Shown: positions 33,148 to 41,577 of the stretch, one piece after another
Layout of the letters: every line of letters starts with the position of its first letter
Numbering within the stretch: the stretch's first letter is position 1
NCBI GenBank assembly: GCA_964612995.1
Contig: CAZTGE010000002.1
Coordinates: 1 to 64,000 of the forward strand
Direction: 5' to 3'
DNA length: 64,000 nt
Source: SLQH01 sp964612995
Lineage (GTDB): Bacteria; Planctomycetota; UBA11346
Position numbers and translations under genes: made by a program
The notes under the pieces: generated by a model
The model's input: only the letters and a program-made list of their open reading frames with translations
The model's database searches: none
What the model was told of the DNA's origin: nothing

Positions 33148-33176
33148 AGCCTACGATCGGGGTGCTCCGAACGCAA
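33148..33176 (-). promoter_or_regulatory. Possible nusA promoter upstream of the terminator
   Basis: On the minus strand TTGCGT (33176-33171) and TAGGCT (33153-33148) are 17 bases apart. Matches to consensus are only three of six each. If real, the transcript would run through the terminator before reaching nusA. Confidence 0.25.
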
Positions 33177-33194
33177 GCCAATCCCGCTGCGGCT

Positions 33195-35546
33195 TCAGCC
33201 TTCGCCCGCGCCCGGCGCCGCCGTGTCCGTGTCGTCCTGCCGCAGCAGCTTGAAGGCGAGATGGCGGCGGAAGGTGGGGATTGCGAGCGCGAGCTCGCCG
33301 CCGGGGTGTTGCCAGGAGTGCTGGGAGAGCATGGTGCCGGCCTCTGCATCCCACCATTCCACCGTCATTGCGCCGGAGCCGATGTTGGTGCCGATCACGC
33401 AGCGCCCGTCGCGCAACGGCGGGGCCGCGCCGCCGCTGCGCCCCCAGCGTTCGTCGAGCAGATAGCCGAGGATGCGTCCCGGCCGGCACCACAATTGGGC
33501 CCAGACCGGTCGGTCGGCGATGGTGAGATCGAGATGGACCGCTCGCGCCGTGCTGCTCGGATGGCTGCGCAGGTCCTCGCCGGTGAGGAAGGCCGCTAGC
33601 GCGCGATAGGGGGCCCAGCGGCCCCCCTGGTCGACCCATTCGAACCACCACAGCATCGGTCCGCCGCCGTAGCCTGAAGTCAGCGCGGCCCAGGGCCCGG
33701 AACGGTGTTCCGCGATCAGTTGCGGTTCGGGGCAGGCGTTCCAGTTGCCGCCGTACTCGGTCACCAGCACCGGTTTGCCATGACGGGCGAGTCCGGCACC
33801 GGGCTCGAGCGTGCCTTGCCACAGCAACTGCGCCAGCAGGATGCCTTCACCGCCACCGCCGCCGTGGTAGGCGTCGATGCAGACATAGTCGAGCCCCGCG
33901 TCGCCGTCGATCGCGACCAGGCTCCGGTCGGGCGTGCGGTAGTTGCCCGACCAGTGGCTGGTGACCGGATGCCCATAGGGATCGAGCGCATGCCAGCGGC
34001 GACAGGCCTGGGCATGCCAGTCGCGTAGTTCAGCGCGACCGGCACCGGTAAGATTCATCTCGCTCCACAGCTTCCAGCCGAGGATCGCCGGGTGATCGGC
34101 GTAGCGCGCGATGATGTAGCGCCGCAGCCGCTCCTGCCCGGCGAGTGCGCGTGCGTCGGTGAAGAAATCACTGGTCGAGGCGATCGGGCCGGGGGCGACA
34201 GGATCGGCATCGGGGCTCTGGCGCAGCTTGGCGTTCCAGGGATTGTCGGCCCATTCGGCGTCGGTCTTGTGCGAGCCCTGGCCGTGGTTGCGGATGACCA
34301 GATTCACCCGTACGCCCCGCCGCCAGCAGTGATCGAGCAGGGCGTCGAGGCGTTCGGCGTTGGCTTGGTTGTAGCGTCCGATGCCGTGGTAGCCCGGCCA
34401 GTCGGCGCGCCACTCCAGGGCCAGGTTCCAACTCGCCATCCATACCTCGATCGCGTTGCCGCCGTTGGCGGCGAAACGATCGATGTAGGCGCGGTAGGCG
34501 TACATGCCACGGTCGGGCGTGATGCGCGAATCGGTGCGTCTGGCCCCGCGCAGGTCCCAGGTCGAACGCAGGTTGAGGCCGATCGGCCAGTAGAAGCGGG
34601 TGGTCCCGGTGGCCTGGCCGGTGCTGAAAAACCGCGGATCGGCGGTGTCGACGCGGACGTAGTCGTCCCAGATCGCCCCGGTGACGGTGATTGGCGGCAG
34701 CGGTAGTCGCACCGTGGTCTGCTGGTTCCAGCACGCTTCGAGCCGGGCGGTGTACTGGCCGGGGCGGCGGGGGCGCCAGCGCAGCTCGAAGTGCCCGGGC
34801 GCCGAGGCCGTGGCGACCTCGGTGTCGCCACGGTCGTGGAAGCTGTGCGGTTCGCGGTAGAAGCCGGCGATGGTCTCCGTCGGCCCCCCGTCCTGGTGGG
34901 TGAACACCGCCTGCAGCGTGAACCGCTCGCGGTGATGCGGCAGGTGGGGGGACGGCTGGGGGATACAGGTGAGCGTCCAGCGTTCGCCGGTGGCGATGGC
35001 GACGCGCCCGTCGGCGAGGTTCCGCAACTGCAGATCCGCCAGGCGGTGGTCGGCCGGAGCAGGGATCGCGCGCTTGCCGGTGACCTGCAGTTCGCTGACC
35101 GTCACCCGGGCGTCGGATCCGCTGGAGCTCCAGAAGAACAGCCCGGCGCCATGGGTCAGCGCCGCCGCGGTGGCCGACCAGCCGCCGTGATGGTCCACGG
35201 CCTGGAGCGGCTGCTCTGCGATCGGGAAGACCAGCCGGTGCTCGCCCGGGTTCAACGGCTGCGGATGCACGGACTCGAACCGCTTGCCGTGGCGGTCGAC
35301 CAGATACGCGCCGGCGCCGAGGTCCGCCGGCGCTCCGGCGGGGATGCGTACGGTGGCGCGGATGCTCGCTGGCTGCTCGGGAAGCGGATCGGTGCAGGGG
35401 ACCATCGTGTTCAGCGGCGCACGCAGTTGCACGCTGCGCGCCGCCTCGGCGCCGGGCAGGGCCGCGCAGAGTGCGAGCAGCAGCGCGCAGGCCGCCGGTA
35501 TGCGGCGTCGGATCAAGCAGGGGCGCAGGGAGGTCGGGTCCGGCAT
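33195..35546 (-). CDS. Secreted glycoside-hydrolase-like protein, paralogue 2
   Basis: 783 residues; signal peptide with basic start and hydrophobic run (IPAACALLLALCAALPGAEA). Same order as the 18876-21104 protein: two beta-sandwich modules (about 37-290), the joint IWDDYVRVDTADPRFF, a TIM barrel with FYWPIGLNLRS, NAIEVWMASWNLAL, GWKLWSEMNLT (probable acid/base Glu 496), DYVCIDAYHGGGGGEG and KPVLVTEYGGNW (probable nucleophile Glu 597), then a C-terminal beta-sandwich. The two differ most in the N-terminal modules and in the barrel loop holding WADNPWNAKLRQSP. Both seem active by residue content. Expected to work on a polysaccharide outside the cell. An intrinsic terminator follows at 33091-33119. 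Confidence 0.85.
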   Translation of the reverse strand: MPDPTSLRPCLIRRRIPAACALLLALCAALPGAEAARSVQLRAPLNTMVPCTDPLPEQPASIRATVRIPAGAPADLGAGAYLVDRHGKRFESVHPQPLNPGEHRLVFPIAEQPLQAVDHHGGWSATAAALTHGAGLFFWSSSGSDARVTVSELQVTGKRAIPAPADHRLADLQLRNLADGRVAIATGERWTLTCIPQPSPHLPHHRERFTLQAVFTHQDGGPTETIAGFYREPHSFHDRGDTEVATASAPGHFELRWRPRRPGQYTARLEACWNQQTTVRLPLPPITVTGAIWDDYVRVDTADPRFFSTGQATGTTRFYWPIGLNLRSTWDLRGARRTDSRITPDRGMYAYRAYIDRFAANGGNAIEVWMASWNLALEWRADWPGYHGIGRYNQANAERLDALLDHCWRRGVRVNLVIRNHGQGSHKTDAEWADNPWNAKLRQSPDADPVAPGPIASTSDFFTDARALAGQERLRRYIIARYADHPAILGWKLWSEMNLTGAGRAELRDWHAQACRRWHALDPYGHPVTSHWSGNYRTPDRSLVAIDGDAGLDYVCIDAYHGGGGGEGILLAQLLWQGTLEPGAGLARHGKPVLVTEYGGNWNACPEPQLIAEHRSGPWAALTSGYGGGPMLWWFEWVDQGGRWAPYRALAAFLTGEDLRSHPSSTARAVHLDLTIADRPVWAQLWCRPGRILGYLLDERWGRSGGAAPPLRDGRCVIGTNIGSGAMTVEWWDAEAGTMLSQHSWQHPGGELALAIPTFRRHLAFKLLRQDDTDTAAPGAGEG

Positions 35547-35687
35547 GGCATGGGTCGCGACAACGGGCCGGCGCGACGGCGGCGGGCGATCAACAGGGAG
35601 ACGTCGATGGTCTGTGGCGGCTTACGGTGGGACCCCGTGTGTGCGTGCGTCGCTTCACCCGTGTCGTGGGAGCGCCATCATGGGCCC

Positions 35688-36062
35688 ATGGCCAGGAAGG
35701 GGAAGCAGGGAGGCCGTCGCCGGCCGGCATGGCGACGGTGGATCAACCATCGCCGTATGCTCGGCGTCGAAGCGGTGCTGCTGGTCGGTGCGATCGAGAT
35801 GTGGTGCGAGGATCAGATCACCGCCTATCCCAACCTGCCGGAGTGGACCAGGGTCCTGTTCGTGATGCTGCTGGTCGCGGGCCTGTTCGGCGCGGTGCTG
35901 CTGTTCCTGCAGCGCCTCGCCTACGGCTCAATGAACCGGGCGCACAAGGTGGTCGATGCGCTGCCCCTGCCGACGCCGACGCTGATGGTCCATGCCCTGG
36001 CCATCGGCGCGCTGTTTGTGTTCTACGCCTGGGTGCTCAGGATACAGCCGTGGGCATCGTGA
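35688..36062 (+). CDS. Small membrane protein upstream of a HEXXH protein
   Basis: 124 residues. It starts with a basic segment (ARKGKQGGRRRPAWRRW) and has three hydrophobic helices (about 25-42, 55-75 and 100-117). No family recognised. The stop overlaps the start of the following gene by 13 bases, so both are probably made together; it may be an accessory subunit of that putative membrane protease. Confidence 0.65.
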   Translation: MARKGKQGGRRRPAWRRWINHRRMLGVEAVLLVGAIEMWCEDQITAYPNLPEWTRVLFVMLLVAGLFGAVLLFLQRLAYGSMNRAHKVVDALPLPTPTLMVHALAIGALFVFYAWVLRIQPWAS

Positions 36063-36634
36063 TCCGATTCATCCTGGCGGGGCTGATCGCCTTTTTCGTT
36101 ATCCCCTGGTGCGCGACCTACTTCTGGCAGGGGGCGCATCTGGTCGGGTGGCCCGACGCGGGCTGGTGGACCATCGGCGGCGTGGCCCTGGCCGCGGTCA
36201 TGGTCTGGTGGCGCAAGCCGAACTGGTTGATCCACACCATGATCCATGAGGCCAGCCACGCGATCGTGTGCTGGGCCTTGCTGGTGCGGGTGCGCAGTTT
36301 CCAGGCCAGTGACGGCCAGGGCGGGAAGGTCATCCACGACAAGACCGATCCGGTGCGGACCACCGTGATCGCGCTCGCGCCCTACACCGTGCCGCTGTTG
36401 CTGATTCCGGCACTGGTGGCGCACCACTTCGTCAGCGGCGGCGCGCGCGACTGGGCCGCGGCTCTGGTCGGTTTCCTCTACGTCCACCACCTGCACGGCC
36501 TCTACCACAACGCCCGACTCAATCGCCGGTGCGCCCAGGCCGACCTCGTGCGATCCGGACGCCTGCTGAGTCTGGTGGTGATCGTCGGTGCCCTGATGGT
36601 GGTGAGCGGTTACGTCCTGCGCGTCTTGTTCTGA
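36050..36634 (+). CDS. Putative integral-membrane HEXXH metalloprotease
   Basis: 194 residues from GTG 36050, with CAGGA six to nine bases upstream; GTG 36059 is a second choice that would overlap the previous stop as GTGA. Membrane helices at about 4-22, 34-52, 62-82, 108-130, 137-152 and 172-190. The third carries IHEASHAI, an HEXXH zinc motif (His 66, Glu 67, His 70) embedded in a helix as in M50-type site-2 proteases, and a Pro-rich helix follows (APYTVPLLLIPALV). His-rich VHHLHGLYH near residue 150 could supply another ligand. The usual third-ligand Asp motif of M50 is not obvious, so the family is a guess. Its last 25 bases overlap tsaD tail to tail. Confidence 0.6.
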   Translation: MGIVIRFILAGLIAFFVIPWCATYFWQGAHLVGWPDAGWWTIGGVALAAVMVWWRKPNWLIHTMIHEASHAIVCWALLVRVRSFQASDGQGGKVIHDKTDPVRTTVIALAPYTVPLLLIPALVAHHFVSGGARDWAAALVGFLYVHHLHGLYHNARLNRRCAQADLVRSGRLLSLVVIVGALMVVSGYVLRVLF

Positions 36635-37665
36635 TCCGTGGCCCGCGGGCCGGCTGCGCCGGTGGGCAGGGGAATGCAGTCCGGCGCCGCGATCCGGCCC
36701 GCGCACAGGTGGCGGTGGCCGAGCGCGGCGACCATCGCCGCATTGTCGGCGCAGTGTCGCGGCGCGGGCAGGAACAGCGCGAGTCCGGCCGCGGCGCAGT
36801 CGGTCTCCAGCCGCTGCCGCAGGGCACGGTTGCAGGCAACGCCGCCGCCGACAGCCACCGCCGGCACGCCGCATTGCTGCGCCGCGAGGAGCAGTTTGCC
36901 CGCGAGGCAATCAACCACCGCCGCCTGGAACGATGCGCAGGCGTCGGCGATCCCTTGTGCATCGAGCGTGAGCGGGTCGCGGCCGCGCGGTCCGCGGACC
37001 TTGTACAGCAATGCGGTCTTCAGCCCGGCGAAGCTCAGCCGGATCTGTGGCTCGCGCAGGAAGCTGCGCGGCAGCGCGAAGGCGGCGGGATCGCCGCTCG
37101 CCGCCAACCGGTCGACGATCGGGCCCCCGGGGTAGCCGAGCTCGAGCATCGCCGCCGCCTTGTCGAAGGCCTCGCCGGCCGCGTCGTCGATGGTCCCGCC
37201 CAGCGGCTCGAGCGCATCGGGGCGCGGGCAATGATAATAGTGGCTGTGGCCGCCCGAGGCGACCAGGCCGACCAGCGGCGGCAGCGCGTCGTTCCGCTCG
37301 AGGGCGACCGCCGCGAGATGGGCTTCGACGTGATCGACCGTCAGCAGGGGCAGGTCCCGCGCGAGCGCGATGGTCTTGGCGCAGGTGAAGGCGCCGAGCA
37401 GGCTGCCGAGCAGGCCTGGCCAGGCGGCGACCGCGACCGCGTCAACGGCCGCGAGGGTGCAGCCGGCGTCGGTCAGGACCGCTTCGACCAGGCCCGGTAG
37501 CCAGGCCACATGACCCCGGGCAGCGATCTCGGGCACCACCCCGCCCCAATCGGTGAAGGTCTCGGCCTGGCTGGCCACGCGCTCGGCGAGCACGGTGCGT
37601 CCATCGCGCACCAGCGCGGCGGCGGTCTCGTCGCAGCTGCTCTCGAGCCCGAGGATCAGCGCCAT
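36610..37665 (-). CDS. tsaD: tRNA N6-adenosine threonylcarbamoyltransferase TsaD
   Basis: 351 residues from ATG 37665, giving the standard start MALILGLESSCDETAAAL. The metal-binding HVEAH motif is at 112-116. PGLLGSLLGAFTCAKTIA, LVASGGHS, DDAAGEAFDKAA and PGGPIVDRLA follow, and AVAVGGGVACNRALR marks the second half of the ASKHA fold. With TsaB, TsaE and TsaC it makes t6A37 on tRNAs that read ANN codons. All catalytic motifs are intact. Its 3' end overlaps the HEXXH gene by 25 bases on the other strand. Confidence 0.96.
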   Translation of the reverse strand: MALILGLESSCDETAAALVRDGRTVLAERVASQAETFTDWGGVVPEIAARGHVAWLPGLVEAVLTDAGCTLAAVDAVAVAAWPGLLGSLLGAFTCAKTIALARDLPLLTVDHVEAHLAAVALERNDALPPLVGLVASGGHSHYYHCPRPDALEPLGGTIDDAAGEAFDKAAAMLELGYPGGPIVDRLAASGDPAAFALPRSFLREPQIRLSFAGLKTALLYKVRGPRGRDPLTLDAQGIADACASFQAAVVDCLAGKLLLAAQQCGVPAVAVGGGVACNRALRQRLETDCAAAGLALFLPAPRHCADNAAMVAALGHRHLCAGRIAAPDCIPLPTGAAGPRATDQNKTRRT

Positions 37666-37766
37666 GGTCGGGCTCCGGCGCCGGGGCGCGCAGCGGGGAA
37701 GACGGTTGGCCCGAGACGTTCGGCGGGTACCATGCGTCCAGCAGACCCGCACCGACCGGACTGTCC

Positions 37767-38978
37767 ATGTCTGATCGGCTTCGCGAACCGAGGTGCCATG
37801 TGAGCGATGCCTCCGAAACGCCGGACGCGGCGAGCCTGGCTGCGCGTCTGGCCGAGCGTGAGTGCGAGTTGATCGATCTGCGGCAGCGGGTGCAGCGCTA
37901 TGCCGAGGATCTGGCCTGGGCCGAATCCCAGGGCTTCCTCACAGAGCTGGTACGCGGCCTGGCGCACGAGCTCAACAACCCGCTGGCGGTCATTCTCGGC
38001 CACGCCCAGCGCATGGGCTATCGTCTCGACGACCGCGACGACTGCCGCCGGCGGCTGCAGCTGATCTGCAACGAGGTTGACAGTTGTATCGGCCTGGTCG
38101 AACGGCTGCGGCGTTACGCAGCGCCGCCGCGCGAGGAGGTCGTGCCCTGCGATCTGGCGTTGGCGTTGGCCCGGGCGACCGAACGGCTGCAGCAGCGCGG
38201 TGTGCGGTTGCCGCGGGTGATCGTGGCCGAGACCCTGCCCCCGGTGCTCGCCGGGCCGCGTGCCCTGGCCCGGGTGCTCGAGCAGGTGCTCGACAACGCC
38301 AGTGGCGCCCAGGCGTGGCAGGTGCGGGTGAGCGGCTCGCGTCGGGAGGACGAAGTGCTGCTGCACCTCGACAACGACGGTCGCGCGCCGAGCGAGGAGG
38401 AGATCGCGAACGCTTCCAAGCCGTTCTACACCACTCGCGCCGAGGACGGGCACCGCGGCTTGGGCGTGGCCCTGGCCACCCAGCTGGTGCGCGACATGGG
38501 CGGTACGATCCATCTCGATCGCATTCCAGGTTCCGATGGCGCGCGGGTGCGCATCAGCCTGCCCGCACCCGGCCTTGCACCCGCCGTCGAGCCGGCTGCG
38601 CGGGCGACCGTCGGCGCATCGGCCGGACCGGTGCTGATCGTCGATGACCAGCCGTTGATCGCGGAACTGCTGCGCGATGCGCTCGAGGAGTGCTCCCATC
38701 CGGTGATCGTCTGCAACAGCTGCGCCGAGGCCGAGGCGGTGCGTACGCGCGGCGGCCTCGGCGCGATGTTCTGCGACCTGCGCCTGCCTGATGGCAGCGG
38801 GGCCGAACTGCTGCGCGCCGCTGCCGATACCGCCTTGCGCGGCCATCTGGTCCTGGTCACCGGCGATCCGGAGGCGCCGGAGGTGCGCCAGGTGGTGTCC
38901 GAGACCGGCTGCGCCGTCCTGGCCAAGCCGTTCCGGCATGCCGAGGTCTTCGCGTTGAGCCGTCAGGTGCTCGGTTGA
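37767..38978 (+). CDS. Hybrid sensor histidine kinase/response regulator
   Basis: 403 residues from ATG 37767; a GTG at 37800, behind CGAGGTG, is a credible alternative that would drop 11 residues. No membrane segment. A short coiled coil precedes HisKA with the phosphoacceptor His 67 (GLAHELNNPLAVILGHAQ). HATPase: N box EQVLDNASGA, GLGVALATQLVRDMGG as the G2 box. Residues about 288-403 are a receiver domain (VLIVDDQPLIAELL) with phosphoacceptor Asp 337 (CDLRLPDGSG) and the conserved Lys in AKPF. The REC being C-terminal suggests relay to another protein; no output domain is present. The stop overlaps the convergent membrane-protein gene by 16 bases. Confidence 0.92.
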   Translation: MSDRLREPRCHVSDASETPDAASLAARLAERECELIDLRQRVQRYAEDLAWAESQGFLTELVRGLAHELNNPLAVILGHAQRMGYRLDDRDDCRRRLQLICNEVDSCIGLVERLRRYAAPPREEVVPCDLALALARATERLQQRGVRLPRVIVAETLPPVLAGPRALARVLEQVLDNASGAQAWQVRVSGSRREDEVLLHLDNDGRAPSEEEIANASKPFYTTRAEDGHRGLGVALATQLVRDMGGTIHLDRIPGSDGARVRISLPAPGLAPAVEPAARATVGASAGPVLIVDDQPLIAELLRDALEECSHPVIVCNSCAEAEAVRTRGGLGAMFCDLRLPDGSGAELLRAAADTALRGHLVLVTGDPEAPEVRQVVSETGCAVLAKPFRHAEVFALSRQVLG

Positions 38979-39442
38979 GGCGATGCCGCGGGCTCGCCCG
39001 GCTTCGCGCCCTGGCGCCGATCGCGGTACTCATGCAGCAGATGGACGCAGAGCACGGTCCCGGCGATCAGCGTGGCGCCGATGGTCGCCCCCCAGCCACC
39101 GCTGAACCACAGCGAGGTGAGCGCGATGATCCCACCAACGATGAGGATCGCCAGGTGGGTCCCATCGCGTTTGTCCGGTTCGTCGACCCAGCTGCGGCCG
39201 AAGTGGATGATCAGCAGCGAGAACAGCGCGAGCCCCAGCAGGTACCAACGGTAGTGGGCGGGGCCGGCGTCGGTGGTCCTTTCGTAGACGATCATTCGCC
39301 AGGCACAGGCGAAGCCCATCGCCGCGCCGAGCACCGCCACCACCTGGCCAGCGGCGACATCGCGTTCGCCTTGTGGCTGGCTGTCCGCGTCCTGCTCGGC
39401 GGCCTTGGGGTCGTCTGCCGAATCCTGTGTCGTCGCGTTCAT
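38963..39442 (-). CDS. Membrane protein of unknown function
   Basis: 159 residues from ATG 39442, with GGAGG upstream. An acidic/Gln-rich N-terminal 35 residues (TTQDSADDPKAAEQDADSQ) precedes four hydrophobic helices (about 36-52, 67-84, 98-113 and 117-134) and a basic, Pro-rich tail. No family recognised. Helices and tight ribosome site support a real gene. It overlaps the hybrid kinase tail to tail. Confidence 0.65.
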   Translation of the reverse strand: MNATTQDSADDPKAAEQDADSQPQGERDVAAGQVVAVLGAAMGFACAWRMIVYERTTDAGPAHYRWYLLGLALFSLLIIHFGRSWVDEPDKRDGTHLAILIVGGIIALTSLWFSGGWGATIGATLIAGTVLCVHLLHEYRDRRQGAKPGEPAASPQPST

Positions 39443-39728
39443 GCCGGCCTCCGTTGCCTGTCGTTGCCGGGAGCGCAGCGTGGCGGGTGGCGAGCGGTGT
39501 GCAACGACGGCTCGGCCCAACTCCGACAGGGCGACCGGGTGCCGGCGCCGATCTGGTGATCGTCACGCTGCGTCGGAGTCATTCTGGAATCGCGTCGCAC
39601 CCCGATGTATGACCCCGGGGCTCAACGTGCACTCGCCACTGGGGTATCACTTGCCACCAGTCAACGCTTCACACCGAACCGTGGGTCCGATCCACGTCAC
39701 ACCAATTCCATCCGGGAGAAACACCATC

Positions 39729-40571
39729 ATGCGCTGGATGTCCATTTTGTTGCTCACGCCCCTGCTGCTGTTGGCGGCCTTCGCCCCAGTGACGGCTGAA
39801 GAGGGCTCCGGCGGGGCCGAGGCCGCTGCTGGCGCAGCGGCCGAGGAGGACGCCGCGACGGGTCCCCAGAACATCACGGCCGACTCGGAGGCCGAAGAGG
39901 AGGCCTTGACCGCCGCTGAGCGCAAAGAGAAGCTCAACGAAGGCAATGCTTTCATTCAGCAGATCAAGAACGGCGGCGTGCCGATGGGCTTCCTCATCGC
40001 ATTGGCGGTGGTCGGCGTGGTCATCATCATCGAGCGCCTCGCCCGGCTCAATCGCGGCAACATCGCCCCGCCGGAACTGGCTGAGCGGGCTGACGAGATG
40101 TGGTCCGCCGGCGACACCGATGGCGTGAAGCAGCTGGCCGAGAGCGACAACAGCGCGCTGGGTCGGGTGATCGCCTTCCTCGCCGAGAACAAGGACGCCG
40201 ACTACATCGCGCTCAACGAAGGCGCCGGCGAGGTCGCCGCGCGTGAAATCCAGAAGCAACAGCAGATGAACTACTGGCTGGCCGTGGTCGCCACCATCTC
40301 GCCGCTGCTGGGTCTGCTGGGTACGGTGCTCGGTATGATCTCGGCCTTCAAGACGGTGGCTGTGGCCGGCGATATCGGCGACACCTCGATGGTCGCCGAG
40401 GGCATCTACATGGCGCTCTCGACCACCGCTGCCGGTCTGATCATCGCCATCCCCACCCTCGGCTTCTTCCATTATCTCAAAGGCCGCGCCAGCCAGCTCG
40501 CACTCGAGCTCGAGGACACCAGCAACCGGCTGATCCTCAAGTGGTTCGGCAAGGCCAAGGGGGCCGCCTGA
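39729..40571 (+). CDS. exbB: MotA/TolQ/ExbB-family proton channel subunit
   Basis: 280 residues; GGGAGA lies 11 bases before the ATG. A cleavable signal peptide (SILLLTPLLLLAAFAPVTAE) and an acidic Ala/Glu linker (about 25-75) precede the ExbB fold: a first helix at about 88-105 (GFLIALAVVGVVIIIERLA), a cytoplasmic helical region, and the last two helices with SPLLGLLGTVLGMISAF and STTAAGLIIAIPTLGFFHYL, the proton-channel signature. With ExbD it makes a motor that uses the proton gradient. First gene of a set with two exbD genes and two tandem unknown genes. The leader 39443-39728 (286 bases) has no recognisable feature beyond the ribosome site. Confidence 0.92.
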   Translation: MRWMSILLLTPLLLLAAFAPVTAEEGSGGAEAAAGAAAEEDAATGPQNITADSEAEEEALTAAERKEKLNEGNAFIQQIKNGGVPMGFLIALAVVGVVIIIERLARLNRGNIAPPELAERADEMWSAGDTDGVKQLAESDNSALGRVIAFLAENKDADYIALNEGAGEVAAREIQKQQQMNYWLAVVATISPLLGLLGTVLGMISAFKTVAVAGDIGDTSMVAEGIYMALSTTAAGLIIAIPTLGFFHYLKGRASQLALELEDTSNRLILKWFGKAKGAA

Positions 40572-40572
40572 G

Positions 40573-41049
40573 ATGCGGAGCAACCGCGAACCGGACCAGA
40601 CGCCATTGATCATGATGGAACCGATGATCGACGTCGTGTTCCTGCTGCTGATCTTCTTCCTCGTCTCGGCCACCATCCGCAAGAAGCACAGCGAACTGCC
40701 GCTGGAGCTGCCGCACCTGACCCACGCCGAGACCGAGAAGGATCCGGACAATACGGTGGTGGTGAGCATCATGCCCACCAGCGGTGGCGGTGGCGGTGGC
40801 GGGGTCCACTACCGCTGCACCACCGTGGGCGAGGCGCTGCGCTCCACCGGCGGCGCCCGTGAGGACGTGACGCTGCAGGAACTGATCACCAAGCTACGGG
40901 TCGCGGCCAGGCAGAAACCCGGTCGCAAGGTGCGTATCGACGCCGACAGCGCGGTGCCCTATCACATAGTCAGCCAGGTGATCGATCACTGCGAGCTCTA
41001 TCGTCTGACAACCATCGGTCTGCGGACCCACGACAACTTCAGCAGCTGA
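40573..41049 (+). CDS. exbD: ExbD/TolR-family protein 1
   Basis: 158 residues. One transmembrane helix near the start with the pattern of ExbD: LIMMEPMIDVVFLLLIFFLV, the key Asp being residue 20. RKKHSELPLELP follows, then a Gly-rich hepta-glycine loop (about 71-77) and a periplasmic domain with RKVRIDADSAVPYHIVSQVI, as in TolR/ExbD C-terminal domains. Its Asp carries protons in the ExbB channel. Starts one base after the exbB stop. Confidence 0.92.
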   Translation: MRSNREPDQTPLIMMEPMIDVVFLLLIFFLVSATIRKKHSELPLELPHLTHAETEKDPDNTVVVSIMPTSGGGGGGGVHYRCTTVGEALRSTGGAREDVTLQELITKLRVAARQKPGRKVRIDADSAVPYHIVSQVIDHCELYRLTTIGLRTHDNFSS

Positions 41050-41086
41050 ATCGGGGCCGGGCCCGGCCCGGCGCGGAGACAACGCC

Positions 41087-41557
41087 ATGCGCAGCAAGCA
41101 CAAGGAAGACGAGTCGCCCGGCATCATGATGGAGCCGATGATCGACTGCGTCTTCCTGCTCCTGATCTTCTTTCTGGTCGCCGCGACCATCCGCAAGAAG
41201 CACAAGGAGATCCCCGTCGACCTGCCGACCTTCGGCAATACTGCCGAGGCACCGGTCGGGGAAGCGGACAAGCCACCGCTGTACCTGCGGGTCAGCGGTA
41301 TCGAGGCCGACGACACCGGTCGGGTCACCGACGTAGGCCTGTTCCTGCGCGAGGGCGTGGCCGTCGGTGAGCTCGGACCGGGGCGTCAGGTCGGTTATCA
41401 CGATCTGGCCGGCGAGATCGGTCCGCAGCGCCCGGTATTCATAGAGGTCTTCGGCGATGTCCGGTACGGTCACGTGATGAAGATCATCGGTCTGCTCCAA
41501 CTCCATGACCACAAGGTGCTCGGGCTGCGGGTGGCCAACCCCCACAACCCGGCCTGA
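41087..41557 (+). CDS. exbD: ExbD/TolR-family protein 2
   Basis: 156 residues, ribosome site GGAGA. Paralogue of the previous gene: GIMMEPMIDCVFLLLIFFLV in the helix, with the channel Asp at residue 20 and RKKHKEIPVDLP after it. The periplasmic part has a different mid-section (ADDTGRVTDVGLFLREG) but ends in the same RPVFIEVFGDVRYGHVMKII-type strand and helix. Two different ExbD chains beside one ExbB suggest a hetero-dimeric stator. Confidence 0.92.
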   Translation: MRSKHKEDESPGIMMEPMIDCVFLLLIFFLVAATIRKKHKEIPVDLPTFGNTAEAPVGEADKPPLYLRVSGIEADDTGRVTDVGLFLREGVAVGELGPGRQVGYHDLAGEIGPQRPVFIEVFGDVRYGHVMKIIGLLQLHDHKVLGLRVANPHNPA

Positions 41558-41577
41558 ATGGAACGAAGGGACGCACC

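Noticed and set aside
34791..35687. Long upstream part of the frame ending at 36062
   Set aside because: It is antisense to the glycoside-hydrolase-like gene 33195-35546; only the end from ATG 35688 is likely coding.
39443..39728. Possible tRNA or small RNA ahead of exbB
   Set aside because: No cloverleaf or stable hairpin found on inspection.
40573..41557. Assigning the ExbD pair to a Tol-Pal or TonB system
   Set aside because: No tolA, tolB, pal or tonB nearby; the neighbours are unknown proteins and a HEAT protein.
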